Positions 42,192 to 50,550 of a stretch of 51,942 bases of DNA are shown one piece after another (position 1 is the first letter of the stretch; the number at the start of each line of letters is the position of its first letter). Made by a program: the position numbers and the translations under genes. This DNA comes from Haloferula sp. BvORR071. GTDB lineage: Bacteria > Verrucomicrobiota > Verrucomicrobiia > Verrucomicrobiales > Akkermansiaceae. A model generated the notes under the pieces. It was given only the letters and a program-made list of their open reading frames with translations, had not been told where the DNA came from and did no database searches. The DNA lies in NCBI RefSeq assembly GCF_000739615.1, contig NZ_BATP01000052.1, positions 1 through 51,942 of the forward strand, in the 5' to 3' direction.

Positions 42192-42896
42192 CTATTCTTC
42201 TAGCAGTTCCGGATATGAGGTCCGCGCTTGCTCGCGGAAGGTGTCAAACCAAGATGGATTTGCCAGGTCGACGCGGGGCAGGCCGCGTGCGGCGGGACGA
42301 AAGCTGAAGCCGGTGAAGGAGTGATCCCTGACCAAGTCGACGAAGGCCCGGCTGCAAAGATGGTTGCCAACCCGAACGTTCCCCCCGGTTGTAAAATCGG
42401 GAAGTGGGCCGAGGTCGGTGCGGATGGCTACGGTTTTGTCCCCCCATGAGACTTTCCCGCGCGTGGGCCTCCATGTGCCGCAGGCAGGACAAACTTGTCC
42501 CAGATTGTCATCGAAGTGTTGACGCGAAACTTCCACCCGTCCGGTGAAGTCGACCGCGTAGTAGCGCTGGCGCTCTACTGGAAGCGTGGATCCTAGCAAG
42601 GGCACCAACTCGATCTCAGTGGCCCGATAGCCGGTAAGCCCTTTCGACTGGACCAGTGCGACCACCCTCTCACTCCAGAGGTTTCCGCCCCCGTACAGAG
42701 CAACGAAATCGGGCAGCGAATTGCCGGTTGGATTCTCAACCCGACAATTGGCCCGGGTGTAGTCGCGGCCCCCTGCCATCGTTCTGTCGCACTGAAGGCA
42801 TTTCTCCTTCGCCTCCGCCCGGTAGAGGCTTGCGCTGATGTAGTGAGCAACTTTGATATCCTGCAAAACGGCGAAGAATCTTTCGATCGAATACAT
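42192..42896 (-). CDS. Double-CxxC immunity-like protein (SitI6-type)
   Basis: From ATG 42896 (234 aa; a TTG at 42908 is an alternative): MYSIERFFAVLQDIKVAHYI. Two cysteine knuckles, EKCLQCDRTM near residue 35 and GQVCPACGTWRPTRGK near 140, with aromatic and beta segments between (ATEIELVPLL). The layout matches the Myxococcus 'double-CxxCG' family that serves as immunity proteins for Sit-type toxins. No toxin gene is adjacent, so it is an orphan. GC and codon use are lower than in the neighbours, consistent with transfer. Confidence 0.58.
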   Translation of the reverse strand: MYSIERFFAVLQDIKVAHYISASLYRAEAKEKCLQCDRTMAGGRDYTRANCRVENPTGNSLPDFVALYGGGNLWSERVVALVQSKGLTGYRATEIELVPLLGSTLPVERQRYYAVDFTGRVEVSRQHFDDNLGQVCPACGTWRPTRGKVSWGDKTVAIRTDLGPLPDFTTGGNVRVGNHLCSRAFVDLVRDHSFTGFSFRPAARGLPRVDLANPSWFDTFREQARTSYPELLEE

Positions 42897-43090
42897 GATG
42901 GATTCCAAGAGGCTGTGTGGAATGGTGCTTACTTCAGGCTGACTTCGTGGATTTCACGTCGTGCTTTCCGTGTGGCCGCGGAGTTAGGGTGCGATTTGAT
43001 TTTAACCGCGAAAGTACGCGAAAGAGGCGCGAAATTTGAACAGCCGAAAAGCGGGAAATCCCGGATCTCCAAGAAAGGTATCGCGGCGGG

Positions 43091-43528
43091 ATGTGGCACG
43101 CAGCCTTCGAGCGGCTGACGCAGGCCGGGGCTTGGGATGAGGCGCTGAAGCTGATTGCGCGCTATGGCCAGGGGGAGCACCGCCAGGCGCTGGTCTTCTC
43201 GCTCTTCGCGAAGTCGCCGGAGCCGCTGGACGCCATGCTGGCGCGGATGCGTGGCGGGGAGTTTTCCGATAGCGACCGGGCGATCCTGCTGCGCGGACTG
43301 GCGCGGAACATCGCGGGCCCGGATGGGATGTCTAAGGTGAATGCCTTGCTCGCGGCCAAGCCGAAGCTGGCTTTATCGGAAGCGGAGGCGGTCTCCATGG
43401 CCTACGCGCGGCAGGCACTCGCGAGTGGCGACGTGACCACGGCGCGGAAGTGGGCGGAGCAAGTGAGCACGCCGAAGTTCAAGACCAAGATCGATGGCGA
43501 GATCGCGGCCGGAGCCGTGGGGAAGTGA
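43091..43528 (+). CDS. Fragment of a helical-repeat protein, 145 aa
   Basis: MWHAAFERLTQAGAWDEALK, GQGEHRQALVFSLFAKSPE, FSDSDRAILLRGLARNIAGP, AYARQALASGDVTTARKWAE. Helical pairs without signal peptide. The 5' side is occupied by a CGCGAAAGTACGCGAAAG repeat (about 42995-43060), so the N-terminal part may have been lost. It is probably a truncated member of the family at 34-46 kb, or an independent TPR-like protein. Confidence 0.55.
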   Translation: MWHAAFERLTQAGAWDEALKLIARYGQGEHRQALVFSLFAKSPEPLDAMLARMRGGEFSDSDRAILLRGLARNIAGPDGMSKVNALLAAKPKLALSEAEAVSMAYARQALASGDVTTARKWAEQVSTPKFKTKIDGEIAAGAVGK

Positions 43529-43561
43529 TGCGGAGTGCGGAGTGCGGTGCGTCCTTGACCT

Positions 43562-45130
43562 ATGGAATGGGCCGGGCTTGATGGTGGGGTGGCTGTGACC
43601 GGGGGCGCTCGTGTTATGTGGATCGCTGGCGCGCTGCTGGTGTCGCATGGCGTGGCGTCGTGGCTGGGGAAGTCGTGGCCGCGCGAGGATGAGATGGCGG
43701 GAAGGAACACGGCGGCTGCTGCGGCGGCCGGGAGTGTGAATTCTTCTGCATCCATGCCGATGACGCTGGCGGGCCTGCAGGAGCGGGTGCGGCAGCGCGC
43801 GGCCGAGAAGCAGGCCGCAGCGGATGAGCTGGCGCTGCATCCCTGGCGCGAGCAGGTCGCGGCGGCACGGGCGAAAATCCCGGCGGGCGCGGATCTGGCG
43901 GCGCTGGTGAAGAAGGGGATGGAGGAGGCGAGGCGATTAGCACCGGTCGGGACCGATCTGCAGAGCTGGCTGGAAGCAGATGGCTGGGATATGGTGCCGC
44001 TGAGCGCGGAGACTTGTGCGGCCTATGCGTTGTGGCTGGAGCAGGATCCTGCGGCGGCACTGCGCTGGTTCGAGCTGAATGACCATGGCAGCAGCACGAT
44101 CCGCGTGAGGGATGAGATGAAGCTGTGGGTGCAGGAGGGTGGGCGCTACCGCGATCTGGCGCGCCTGGTCGCGGAGTATCCCCAGGCGGCCGGAGCCCTG
44201 CGCCAGTTCGCCGGAGAGGCGGCGGCGCAGGAAGGCCCGCAGGTTCTGTTAGATCTGGCGGCGGGGATGTCGCGCTTCGAGGACCGGGTGGTCCTGGTTT
44301 ACGAGCTGCTGGACCGGAAGAAGCCGGTGGCCGGGCAGATCGCGGGGATGCTGGCGGTGCTGCAAGAGGGTCAGGGCGCACGGATCCTGCTGGAGAGCCT
44401 GTCGAGCCGGGCGGACTTTGCAGAAAATCTGGAGGAGATCCGCACGGCGGGATTCCCGCCCGGCCTGCTGGCGGAGTGTGAGAAGCAATTCGCCGCAGCG
44501 CAGCAGAAGGAGTCCAGCGGAGCGGACAAGACCCACGATGATGAGCGGAAGGAGATCCAGAAGACGGGTAGCCTGACCGATCAACTGCGCGAGGAGGTGG
44601 GCCTGCAGTGGTGGAATGAAAATTACCGCTGCCTGCCCTCCTCGGTGTACAAGGCGCTGCCGGAGATGTACCAGTGGTGCCAGGCGGCGCGCGACGGGCG
44701 GATACCGCTGGAGGAGGTGATGACACGGGCGCGTGCGGGCTGGCCGGCGGTCGCGGCGCAGGAGGAGGAGCTGCGGGTCCTGCTGGCATGGCAGCTTATG
44801 CCAGAGCGCCCGCTGGAGACCCTGGAGTGGCTGCAGGAGTCGGGGATCGAGCGAGGGAAATATCCCGACCTGAGCAAGAGTCATCTCAGCATCGAGCAGA
44901 TCAGCGCGGTGCTGCAGGGCTATCCCGGCGGCTATCAGTTGCAGGGTGATGAAGAGATCGCCGCGGTGAGCCAGCTCTTTTCGGATTGGCATGGCCGCGA
45001 TCCGCAGGCCTGTCTTGCGGCGCTGGAGAAGTTCCCGGATGAGCGGGTGCGCGAGCACGCCAGCGGGATGATCGCGGCGGTGGTGGCGCAGAAGAAAACC
45101 CAGCGCGAGGAGGGCGCGGGCGCACGATGA
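43562..45130 (+). CDS. Secreted helical-repeat protein, family part A3
   Basis: A 522-aa product. The segment VMWIAGALLVSHGVASWLG acts as signal anchor; an ATG at 43616 would start directly in front of it. It shares with A1/A2 the ARAKIPAGADLAALVKKGME, YALWLEQDPAAALRWFELND, ELLDRKKPVAGQ, WNENYRCLPSSVYKALPEMY and QLMPERPLETLEWLQESG blocks. The stop overlaps the start of B3 in ATGA. The A-B pair repeats the A1-B1 layout. Confidence 0.8.
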   Translation: MEWAGLDGGVAVTGGARVMWIAGALLVSHGVASWLGKSWPREDEMAGRNTAAAAAAGSVNSSASMPMTLAGLQERVRQRAAEKQAAADELALHPWREQVAAARAKIPAGADLAALVKKGMEEARRLAPVGTDLQSWLEADGWDMVPLSAETCAAYALWLEQDPAAALRWFELNDHGSSTIRVRDEMKLWVQEGGRYRDLARLVAEYPQAAGALRQFAGEAAAQEGPQVLLDLAAGMSRFEDRVVLVYELLDRKKPVAGQIAGMLAVLQEGQGARILLESLSSRADFAENLEEIRTAGFPPGLLAECEKQFAAAQQKESSGADKTHDDERKEIQKTGSLTDQLREEVGLQWWNENYRCLPSSVYKALPEMYQWCQAARDGRIPLEEVMTRARAGWPAVAAQEEELRVLLAWQLMPERPLETLEWLQESGIERGKYPDLSKSHLSIEQISAVLQGYPGGYQLQGDEEIAAVSQLFSDWHGRDPQACLAALEKFPDERVREHASGMIAAVVAQKKTQREEGAGAR

Positions 45131-46458
45131 AGCGGGGAGTGAAGCTGCTGTTGGTGCTGCTCGGTCTCGCCAGCACGCATGCGGCGGCATTTCTGCTGGC
45201 GGCGCGCGCTGCGGTCGGCCCGGCAGGGGAAGTGGCCGGAGGCAGGGCCGGGGAATGGCGGGTGCCGGCGAAGTCGGTAGCGCGCGGGACTTCCACTGCG
45301 GAAGCGGGGCGCGGCTTCGCACGTCTGTTAGATGAGCTGGAGCACTCGGGGCTGGACGCGGAAGCCTTTCAGACGGCGCGCCTGGAGCTCTTCCAGGAGT
45401 GGATCCGCAAGGATCTGGGCGGAGCGATGGACCGGCTGCTGGGCCCGCTGGACGGGAAGCGCTACAAGACCTGTGCGGACAACCGCGAGATCAAGAAGGC
45501 GCTGACGATCGCGATGGCAGAGCAGTCGCGGACGGTGTGGGATTGGATCGCGGCGCGGCGCTTCGGCACGGAGTCGGTGGGGGTGGCGAAGGATTGGTTG
45601 CGGGCGATGCGCTGGAGCGGTCAATCGGAGCTGCTGGAGGAATTGCTGCCAGGCATGCCGGGATTTTGCCAGGCGGACGCGGTGGCGGCGCTGCTCGCCG
45701 AGGGCAAGCCGGAGGAGATGGCACGGCTGCGCGGCTTGGTCGACCGCTACCGGGATGTGCCGCCGGCCCCGACCATGGTGCAGGACCCTTTCGGCGGAGT
45801 GGCGGTGGCGAGGGGTGTGGATACGCGGGATCGCTATGCGGCGCGGATGGTCCAACTGCTGATGGACCGGAACGGACAGCCGGCGGAGTTTTACACGCAG
45901 GAGACGGATCCCGTGGTGCTGCAGACTTTCACGAAGTACTGGACGCAGGAGGAGATCGCACCGCTGGCACCGGCAGAGGCGGTGCAGGCCTTGCTGGCAC
46001 TGCCGGAGGAGGCACGCGGTGCGGCCTGCCGCCAGTTGTTAGACGTGGCGGAACGCCCTTACATCGGCGAGGTGGCGGAGCTGCTGGAGGCGATGGCGGG
46101 GCAGGGAATGCTGGGCGGGCCCGGCGGGGAGCTGGATGCCGGGCTGGTGCAAATGGCGGTGCACGGGGTGATGATCCAGGATGGTGCGGATCTCAGTAGC
46201 AGCTTCCAGGTGCTGGCGGCGATCGGGGATCCGCAGCTGCGGCAGACGGCGCTGGCGGCACTGGCCCGGGGTGCGATGGCGGCGAGCGTGCTGGAGACGG
46301 CTGCGCAGGTCCCGGCGGGTGCGGCGCGGGATTGCTTCATCGCCGCGGCGGCGGGAGATGACCGCTACGCCCCCGAGGACCGGGAGAAGCTGGCGGCGGA
46401 GATCGGGGATGCGGATCTGGCGGAGAGAGTGAGGAAGCGGATCGAGAAGAACGAGTAG
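45127..46458 (+). CDS. Secreted helical-repeat protein, family part B3
   Basis: A 443-aa product with a signal peptide (LLLVLLGLASTHAAAFLLAA). It shows homology to B1 and to the second half of A2B2: LDAEAFQTARLELFQEWIRK, WDWIAARRFGTESVGVAKDW, PLAPAEAVQALLALPEEARG and TAAQVPAGAARDCF. Coupled to A3 by a four-base overlap. No catalytic motif recognised. Confidence 0.8.
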   Translation: MKRGVKLLLVLLGLASTHAAAFLLAARAAVGPAGEVAGGRAGEWRVPAKSVARGTSTAEAGRGFARLLDELEHSGLDAEAFQTARLELFQEWIRKDLGGAMDRLLGPLDGKRYKTCADNREIKKALTIAMAEQSRTVWDWIAARRFGTESVGVAKDWLRAMRWSGQSELLEELLPGMPGFCQADAVAALLAEGKPEEMARLRGLVDRYRDVPPAPTMVQDPFGGVAVARGVDTRDRYAARMVQLLMDRNGQPAEFYTQETDPVVLQTFTKYWTQEEIAPLAPAEAVQALLALPEEARGAACRQLLDVAERPYIGEVAELLEAMAGQGMLGGPGGELDAGLVQMAVHGVMIQDGADLSSSFQVLAAIGDPQLRQTALAALARGAMAASVLETAAQVPAGAARDCFIAAAAGDDRYAPEDREKLAAEIGDADLAERVRKRIEKNE

Positions 46459-46491
46459 GGGCGGGGTGAGGTGAGGCGGGGTCTGGTGCCA

Positions 46492-48033
46492 TCACCACCA
46501 GGCCCAGTCGTCGCCTTTGCCGCCGTTGGTCTTACGGCTGCCGCCGTCGTCGCGCTCATTCACGCCCATGGAGTAGAGGGCGAAGTTCTGGTCCGCTTGG
46601 GCTGGCTTGTAGATGAATGGCTTGGCCAGGAGGGGATCGAGCGGGACGCCGGGCGGGAGGGCGGCGGGGTAAGTACGATGCTCGGCGTAGTATCTCTCCA
46701 GGGCACATGCGGCGATCATCTGGTCGCGATTGACGATGGCGCGGATGCCGGTGATGAGGGGTTCCGTGGCGAAGGGGTAGGAGATGAGGAACTGGCTTCG
46801 TCTCGCCCGGGGAGGATTGGCCTCATCGAGGAAGAAATCCAGGCGCCGTGCCGCGGTGTAGGTGGGAAGGAGCGGGGCGGTGGATGCGGCGGGCGGCAGG
46901 TCGCGGGCGAGTGTGTGGCAGGCCTGGGTGGTGCGGAGGAAGTCGGCGGCATTCCAATCGAACCAGCCGCGGGGTGCGAGGTAGCCGCCGCCATTGCGGA
47001 TGATCTCGGCGGCGATGGGCTGGAAGTCATCGAGGCCGAGGATGAGCTGTGCCTGATTCTGGAAGGCGTGGCGGTCGTCCTTCCACTGCTGCCAGAGCTC
47101 GAGCATGAGCGCGGTGGCGGCGACATCGCGCTGGATGGCGCGGCGGAGGTCCATGGCCTGGAGCGCGGCGGTGATGCGGTCGAGGTCTTCCGGCCGCCAT
47201 TGGTGGCGGGTGACGCCGGCTTTGAGCGGGCGCAAGCTGGCACGCAGGCTGATCGCCATGGTGGAGCTGCCGGCGGGCCCGCGGGAGCCGAGCGCGGTGC
47301 CGAGCTTCAAGGTGAGGGCGATGGTCTGCGCGGCGAGTTCGGGCCGGCCGCTCTGCAAGGCGGCCTCCGCGCGGAGGGAGAGTGCGGAGAGCAGGGGATA
47401 GCAGCGGGCGCTGAGGCGATCGAGGAAGTAGTCGCTGGGGAGGGATGATCCCGCGGCGGTCGGGCGGCGGACATCGGGCAGAGCTGTTAGGTCCTGTTCG
47501 AGCCGCTGGAGGAAGGCGCTGTGGCGGCGCTCGAACTCGGCGAGGAAGCTGGCAGGGTCCTCGCCGTAGCCATCGCCCGGCGGCATTTGCGAGAAGCGGG
47601 CGGAGTTCTCTTGCAGGTCGGGCGGAGGTGGGCCGGCGATCTGCAGGCCCTCCTGGATGAGCTTGCGCGCGCGGTAGTTGGGCTGGTGGGGCGGCTTGCC
47701 GGGGCTCCAGGGTGCGTTCCACTTCGGGCCATCGAAGGGCTTGAAGGCGGCGAGGATTTCCGCGGCACCGGGTTCCATGGGGCGGGCCATGGCGGTGTCC
47801 CAGTCGTGGAGGATGCCGTGGAGGGCGGCATTGCGCTCCGGTGGCGGCATATCGGCATCCAGCTCGGCGCGGGTGAGGGGCACGCCGGCCGCGCGGGCAT
47901 CAGCCAGGGCCTGCTGGAGGGCGGCGGCACCGCGCTGGTTCACAATGGGGATGGCGATGGCCAGAATGACGGCGACCGCAAGTACGATGCATGCCGTAAT
48001 GCGGAACCATCTTTTCTGGAGGATACGCTTCAC
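46492..48033 (-). CDS. Membrane-anchored hypothetical protein, 513 aa
   Basis: I start at GTG 48033: VKRILQKRWFRITACIVLAV, a basic region followed by a membrane anchor (about 12-30). The exported part is helical (EPGAAEILAAFKPFDGPKWN, YFLDRLSARCYPLLSALSLR, MAISLRASLRPLKAGVTRHQ) and ends CALERYYAEHRTYPAALPPG, YSMGVNERDDGGSRKTNGGK. The last part, with ALERYYAEHRTYP and the Asp/Gly-rich tail, resembles the C-terminal region of Verrucomicrobial proteins that end like type II pseudopilins. A longer frame reaching 48255 lacks support. Function unknown. Confidence 0.72.
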   Translation of the reverse strand: MKRILQKRWFRITACIVLAVAVILAIAIPIVNQRGAAALQQALADARAAGVPLTRAELDADMPPPERNAALHGILHDWDTAMARPMEPGAAEILAAFKPFDGPKWNAPWSPGKPPHQPNYRARKLIQEGLQIAGPPPPDLQENSARFSQMPPGDGYGEDPASFLAEFERRHSAFLQRLEQDLTALPDVRRPTAAGSSLPSDYFLDRLSARCYPLLSALSLRAEAALQSGRPELAAQTIALTLKLGTALGSRGPAGSSTMAISLRASLRPLKAGVTRHQWRPEDLDRITAALQAMDLRRAIQRDVAATALMLELWQQWKDDRHAFQNQAQLILGLDDFQPIAAEIIRNGGGYLAPRGWFDWNAADFLRTTQACHTLARDLPPAASTAPLLPTYTAARRLDFFLDEANPPRARRSQFLISYPFATEPLITGIRAIVNRDQMIAACALERYYAEHRTYPAALPPGVPLDPLLAKPFIYKPAQADQNFALYSMGVNERDDGGSRKTNGGKGDDWAWW

Positions 48034-48104
48034 CGATGGGGAAGATAGGGCGGTGGCTGCTGGTGGGGAAGGAGAGAGTTTGCCGGGGAGGGGAGGAAAG
48101 GCCG

Positions 48105-48345
48105 TGGGAGGCACCACGAATCTGGCGAATCTGACGAATGGGAACAAGGAACCGCGGAAGGGCGCGGAATTTGAACAGCCGGATTTAACCACGGATCTCG
48201 CGGATGGGCGAGGATGAGAGGCAAAGAGGAACCACGGATTTGCACGGATGAACACGGATTAAGAATGGGCTGGGGTTCATGATCCTTGCCTTTCATCCGT
48301 GTCCATCTGTGTAAATCCGTGGTTTTCGTTTCTTATCGCGAATGG
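48105..48345. repeat. CCACGGAT/ACGGATG intergenic repeat, copy 6
   Basis: Boxes in order: GGCACCACGAATCTGGCGAA, GGAACCGCGGAAGGGCGCGG, TTTGAACAGCCGG, AACCACGGATTTGCACGGAT, TAAGAATGGGCTGGGGTTCA, GATCCTTGCCTTTCATCCGT and AAATCCGTGGTTTT. It lies between the two convergent/tandem genes ending at 48033 and starting at 48913. Confidence 0.82.
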
Positions 48346-48367
48346 CTTCTGTCCCTTCGCTCGCTCT

Positions 48368-48913
48368 CTAGCCGGGGTGCAGGAGTGGCGAGACGATCTT
48401 CACGCGGCGGGCGATGTCCTGGATCTGCTCGAGCGTGATGCCATGGGCCGCGGTGGCGGGCTTGGGCTGGGTGCTATCGTCGTCCTTGCCGGGGAAATGG
48501 CCCGCGAGTTTCGAGTCGAGCTCGATGGCGCGGAGCTTGTCGGCGAGCTTGATCCTGGTCTTTACGGTGGGAGGCATCCCGGCGCTGCGGGCCGGGGTCT
48601 CCGTGCGCTCCCACTCCAGCGCCAGCCATGAGCCGGGGCCCATTTCCGCGACGGGGGTGAGGACGAGCTCGGCGAGGAAGCGCCGCTTCTTCTCCAGGCT
48701 CAGCAGTGCGAGTTCCTCGCCACGGGCCTCGACCTTGGCACGCAGCTCCGCGATCCGCTGCTGGACCCGCAGGTTCCGCCGCATCGTGCCGGCGCCGTCT
48801 TTGCCATAGCCGGCTTGCTGCGCGGCTTTGACTTGGGTCATCCCGCCCACCACGAGCTGGGCGAACTTTTCCTGGCGGGGCGACAGTGGCTTGGGCTTGG
48901 TCTCCGTGCTCAT
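48368..48913 (-). CDS. terS: Phage-type small terminase subunit
   Basis: A 181-aa protein starting MSTETKPKPLSPRQEKFAQL. An N-terminal helix-turn-helix (VVGGMTQVKAAQQAGYGKDG, the common 'TQ-KAA--AGY' of small terminases) is followed by a coiled-coil stretch (QQRIAELRAKVEARGEELAL, LSLEKKRRFLAELV). A C-terminal part has ISALEQ-type helices (GITLEQIQDIARRVKIV). It is normal in size. It recognises phage DNA for the large subunit, which here lies 16 kb away. ATG 48913 follows the shared element by 39 bp. No phage genes are adjacent. Confidence 0.8.
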   Translation of the reverse strand: MSTETKPKPLSPRQEKFAQLVVGGMTQVKAAQQAGYGKDGAGTMRRNLRVQQRIAELRAKVEARGEELALLSLEKKRRFLAELVLTPVAEMGPGSWLALEWERTETPARSAGMPPTVKTRIKLADKLRAIELDSKLAGHFPGKDDDSTQPKPATAAHGITLEQIQDIARRVKIVSPLLHPG

Positions 48914-48952
48914 CTACGGCGCGCACCGTAGCAAGGATCCCGCAGGCGCGGA

Positions 48953-48962
48953 CACGGGCGCA
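48953..48962 (-). promoter_or_regulatory. Shared TGCGCCCGTG element upstream of terS
   Basis: On the minus strand GCACTTGCGCCCGTGTCCGC, 39 bp before the ATG at 48913. ACTTGCGCCCGTGTCCG is identical to the copy before terL (32026), the longest identity in the set after the 1413/3264 pair. Confidence 0.65.
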
Positions 48963-48988
48963 AGTGCTGGCTTGCTTGGCAGGGGCTT

Positions 48989-49350
48989 TTTTAACCGCGA
49001 GATGACGCGAAAGGGCGAAGAATTTGAAAGGCAGGAGATCCAACCACGGATTTGCACGGATGAGCACGGATTAAGAATGGGCTGGGGTTCACCGGTCCTT
49101 GCCTTTCATCCGTGTCCATCTGTGTAAATCCGTGGTTCCGATTTCCACACCGGGAATGGGCGCAAATTTAAACAGCCGAAGAAGCTAACCACGGAATAGA
49201 CGGAACACACGGAAGTGGACCCTAGCCGGGCTTCTTCCTCCTGCCCTTCTCTTGTCTTTCTCCTGTTCAAATCCTGCCTTCCAAGCCGAGCCGGGGCAGT
49301 TGTGCGCGCCTTCGCTCGATTGTTTTTGAACAGGAGGAAGGCAGGGAGGA
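48989..49350. repeat. CCACGGAT repeat copy 7 and the 145-bp companion repeat
   Basis: 48989-49200 carries TTAACCGCGAGATGACGCGA, the core (AACCACGGATTTGCACGGAT ... AAATCCGTGGTTCC) and CCACACCGGGAATGGGCGCA. 49211-49350 is the second copy of the 145-bp unit seen at 38221-38367, ending ACAGGAGGAAGGCAGGGAGG. No gene is seen between 48963 and 49358. Confidence 0.8.
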
Positions 49351-49358
49351 TGGGGCGC

Positions 49359-50468
49359 TCACTCCGCCACCGCGCGGAAGTAGCCGTAGGGCTGGCCGGT
49401 GCTGGAATACTTGCGCTTCACCGGGGCGCCGTGGCCGAGGATGCCAGTCTCGACGGCGGTCCAGGAGCTGAGATCCGCGGAGCCCTCGATGCGGTAGGTC
49501 ACGCTGTTCTCCGCGTGAAACTCGATCTCGACGGCGGGGTGGATGGTGATCGGTGGCATCGGCACGCTGCCGGTGCTCGATTGGCGCAGCAATTGATTCG
49601 GGCCTGAGACCACGACCTGGCCGGCGATGGAATTCACCGTCTGCAAGGTCACGGCCACGCCGCTGCTCTGGGGCGTCCAGCTCAGCGCATCCGGCGAGGT
49701 GGAGATCTTGCCATTGGCGCCCACGGCGTAGAAGAGGCCATTCGCGAAGTGGAGGTCGCCCATGGTGAAGCCGGGGCCTGCGGCGAGCTCCGTCCAGGTC
49801 AGGCCATCGGTGGAGCGCCACTGGCGTGTGCCACCGGAGGAGATGACCACATGGGTGCTGCCATCGAAGGCGATATACTTCGGGGCGGCGCCGGTCCCTG
49901 TCGCCCGCAGGGTCCAGATCGCGCCATCGGGAGAGGTGATGATGGAGGCGCCGCTGGTGGCGACGAAGAACTCGCCGAAGCACTTGATCTCCATCTCGTA
50001 GCTCCCCGCCACGGGCACCACCGCGGTCTGCCAATCCAAGCCATCGGTGGAGTAGGAGATGCCGCTGCTATTGCCACGGATCAGTCGCCCCTTGCCGAAG
50101 GCGATCTTGCTGGTGGGGATCTGATTGGTGACTAGCACCGGTGCGGAGACGCCGTCGGTGCGCCAGAGTTCACTGCCGGCAGTCGTGATCCAGAACTGGC
50201 CATTGCCATAGCAGACCGAGCGGCCGGATTGGTAATTCTCGCCGAGTCTGGTCCATTGGATGCCATCGGCAGTACCATAAACGCCGGCGGTATTCCATCC
50301 GCAGGCGACCATCCGGCCATTCCCGACGGCGATGTCCTCCGCGCTCCAGGGGAAGTAGAGGATCCACTCCGCGCGTGCTGGATTCGTCGTGATGGCGGCA
50401 GCAGCCAGAGAGCAGAGTAGGGAGCGGTGGCGGAAGCGGAAACGCGAGGACAAGCAGGAACCGGACAT
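49359..50468 (-). CDS. Secreted beta-propeller protein with C-terminal immunoglobulin-like domain
   Basis: A 369-aa protein with a long signal region (residues about 1-33, ending NPARAEW). Five or six propeller blades carry the Asp-box-like words YGTADGIQWT, YSTDGLDWQ, TSPDGAIWTL, RSTDGLTWTEL and TSPDALSWTP, typical of sialidase/BNR-type repeats. The C-terminal part (IEFHAENSVTYRIEGSADLS, SWTAVETGILGHG, YGYFRAVAE) is a beta-sandwich end domain common in secreted Verrucomicrobial proteins. Probable extracellular binding role; no catalytic residues assigned. Confidence 0.75.
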   Translation of the reverse strand: MSGSCLSSRFRFRHRSLLCSLAAAAITTNPARAEWILYFPWSAEDIAVGNGRMVACGWNTAGVYGTADGIQWTRLGENYQSGRSVCYGNGQFWITTAGSELWRTDGVSAPVLVTNQIPTSKIAFGKGRLIRGNSSGISYSTDGLDWQTAVVPVAGSYEMEIKCFGEFFVATSGASIITSPDGAIWTLRATGTGAAPKYIAFDGSTHVVISSGGTRQWRSTDGLTWTELAAGPGFTMGDLHFANGLFYAVGANGKISTSPDALSWTPQSSGVAVTLQTVNSIAGQVVVSGPNQLLRQSSTGSVPMPPITIHPAVEIEFHAENSVTYRIEGSADLSSWTAVETGILGHGAPVKRKYSSTGQPYGYFRAVAE

Positions 50469-50550
50469 GGCGGCGGGGGAGACGGATGAATCCTGGAAAG
50501 ATCCCTATCAGAAACCCGCAGATCGGCAAGAGAGGGAGAGAGAGCTACCG

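Noticed and set aside
1..48962. One continuous prophage
   Set aside because: Phage-like genes are isolated among DUF1003, YihY, EF-hand, AbiE and secreted-protein genes. No integrase, capsid, portal or attachment-site repeat was seen.
12955..49350. CRISPR array
   Set aside because: The CCACGGAT repeats are long, dispersed singly between genes and have no regular spacers; no cas gene is present.
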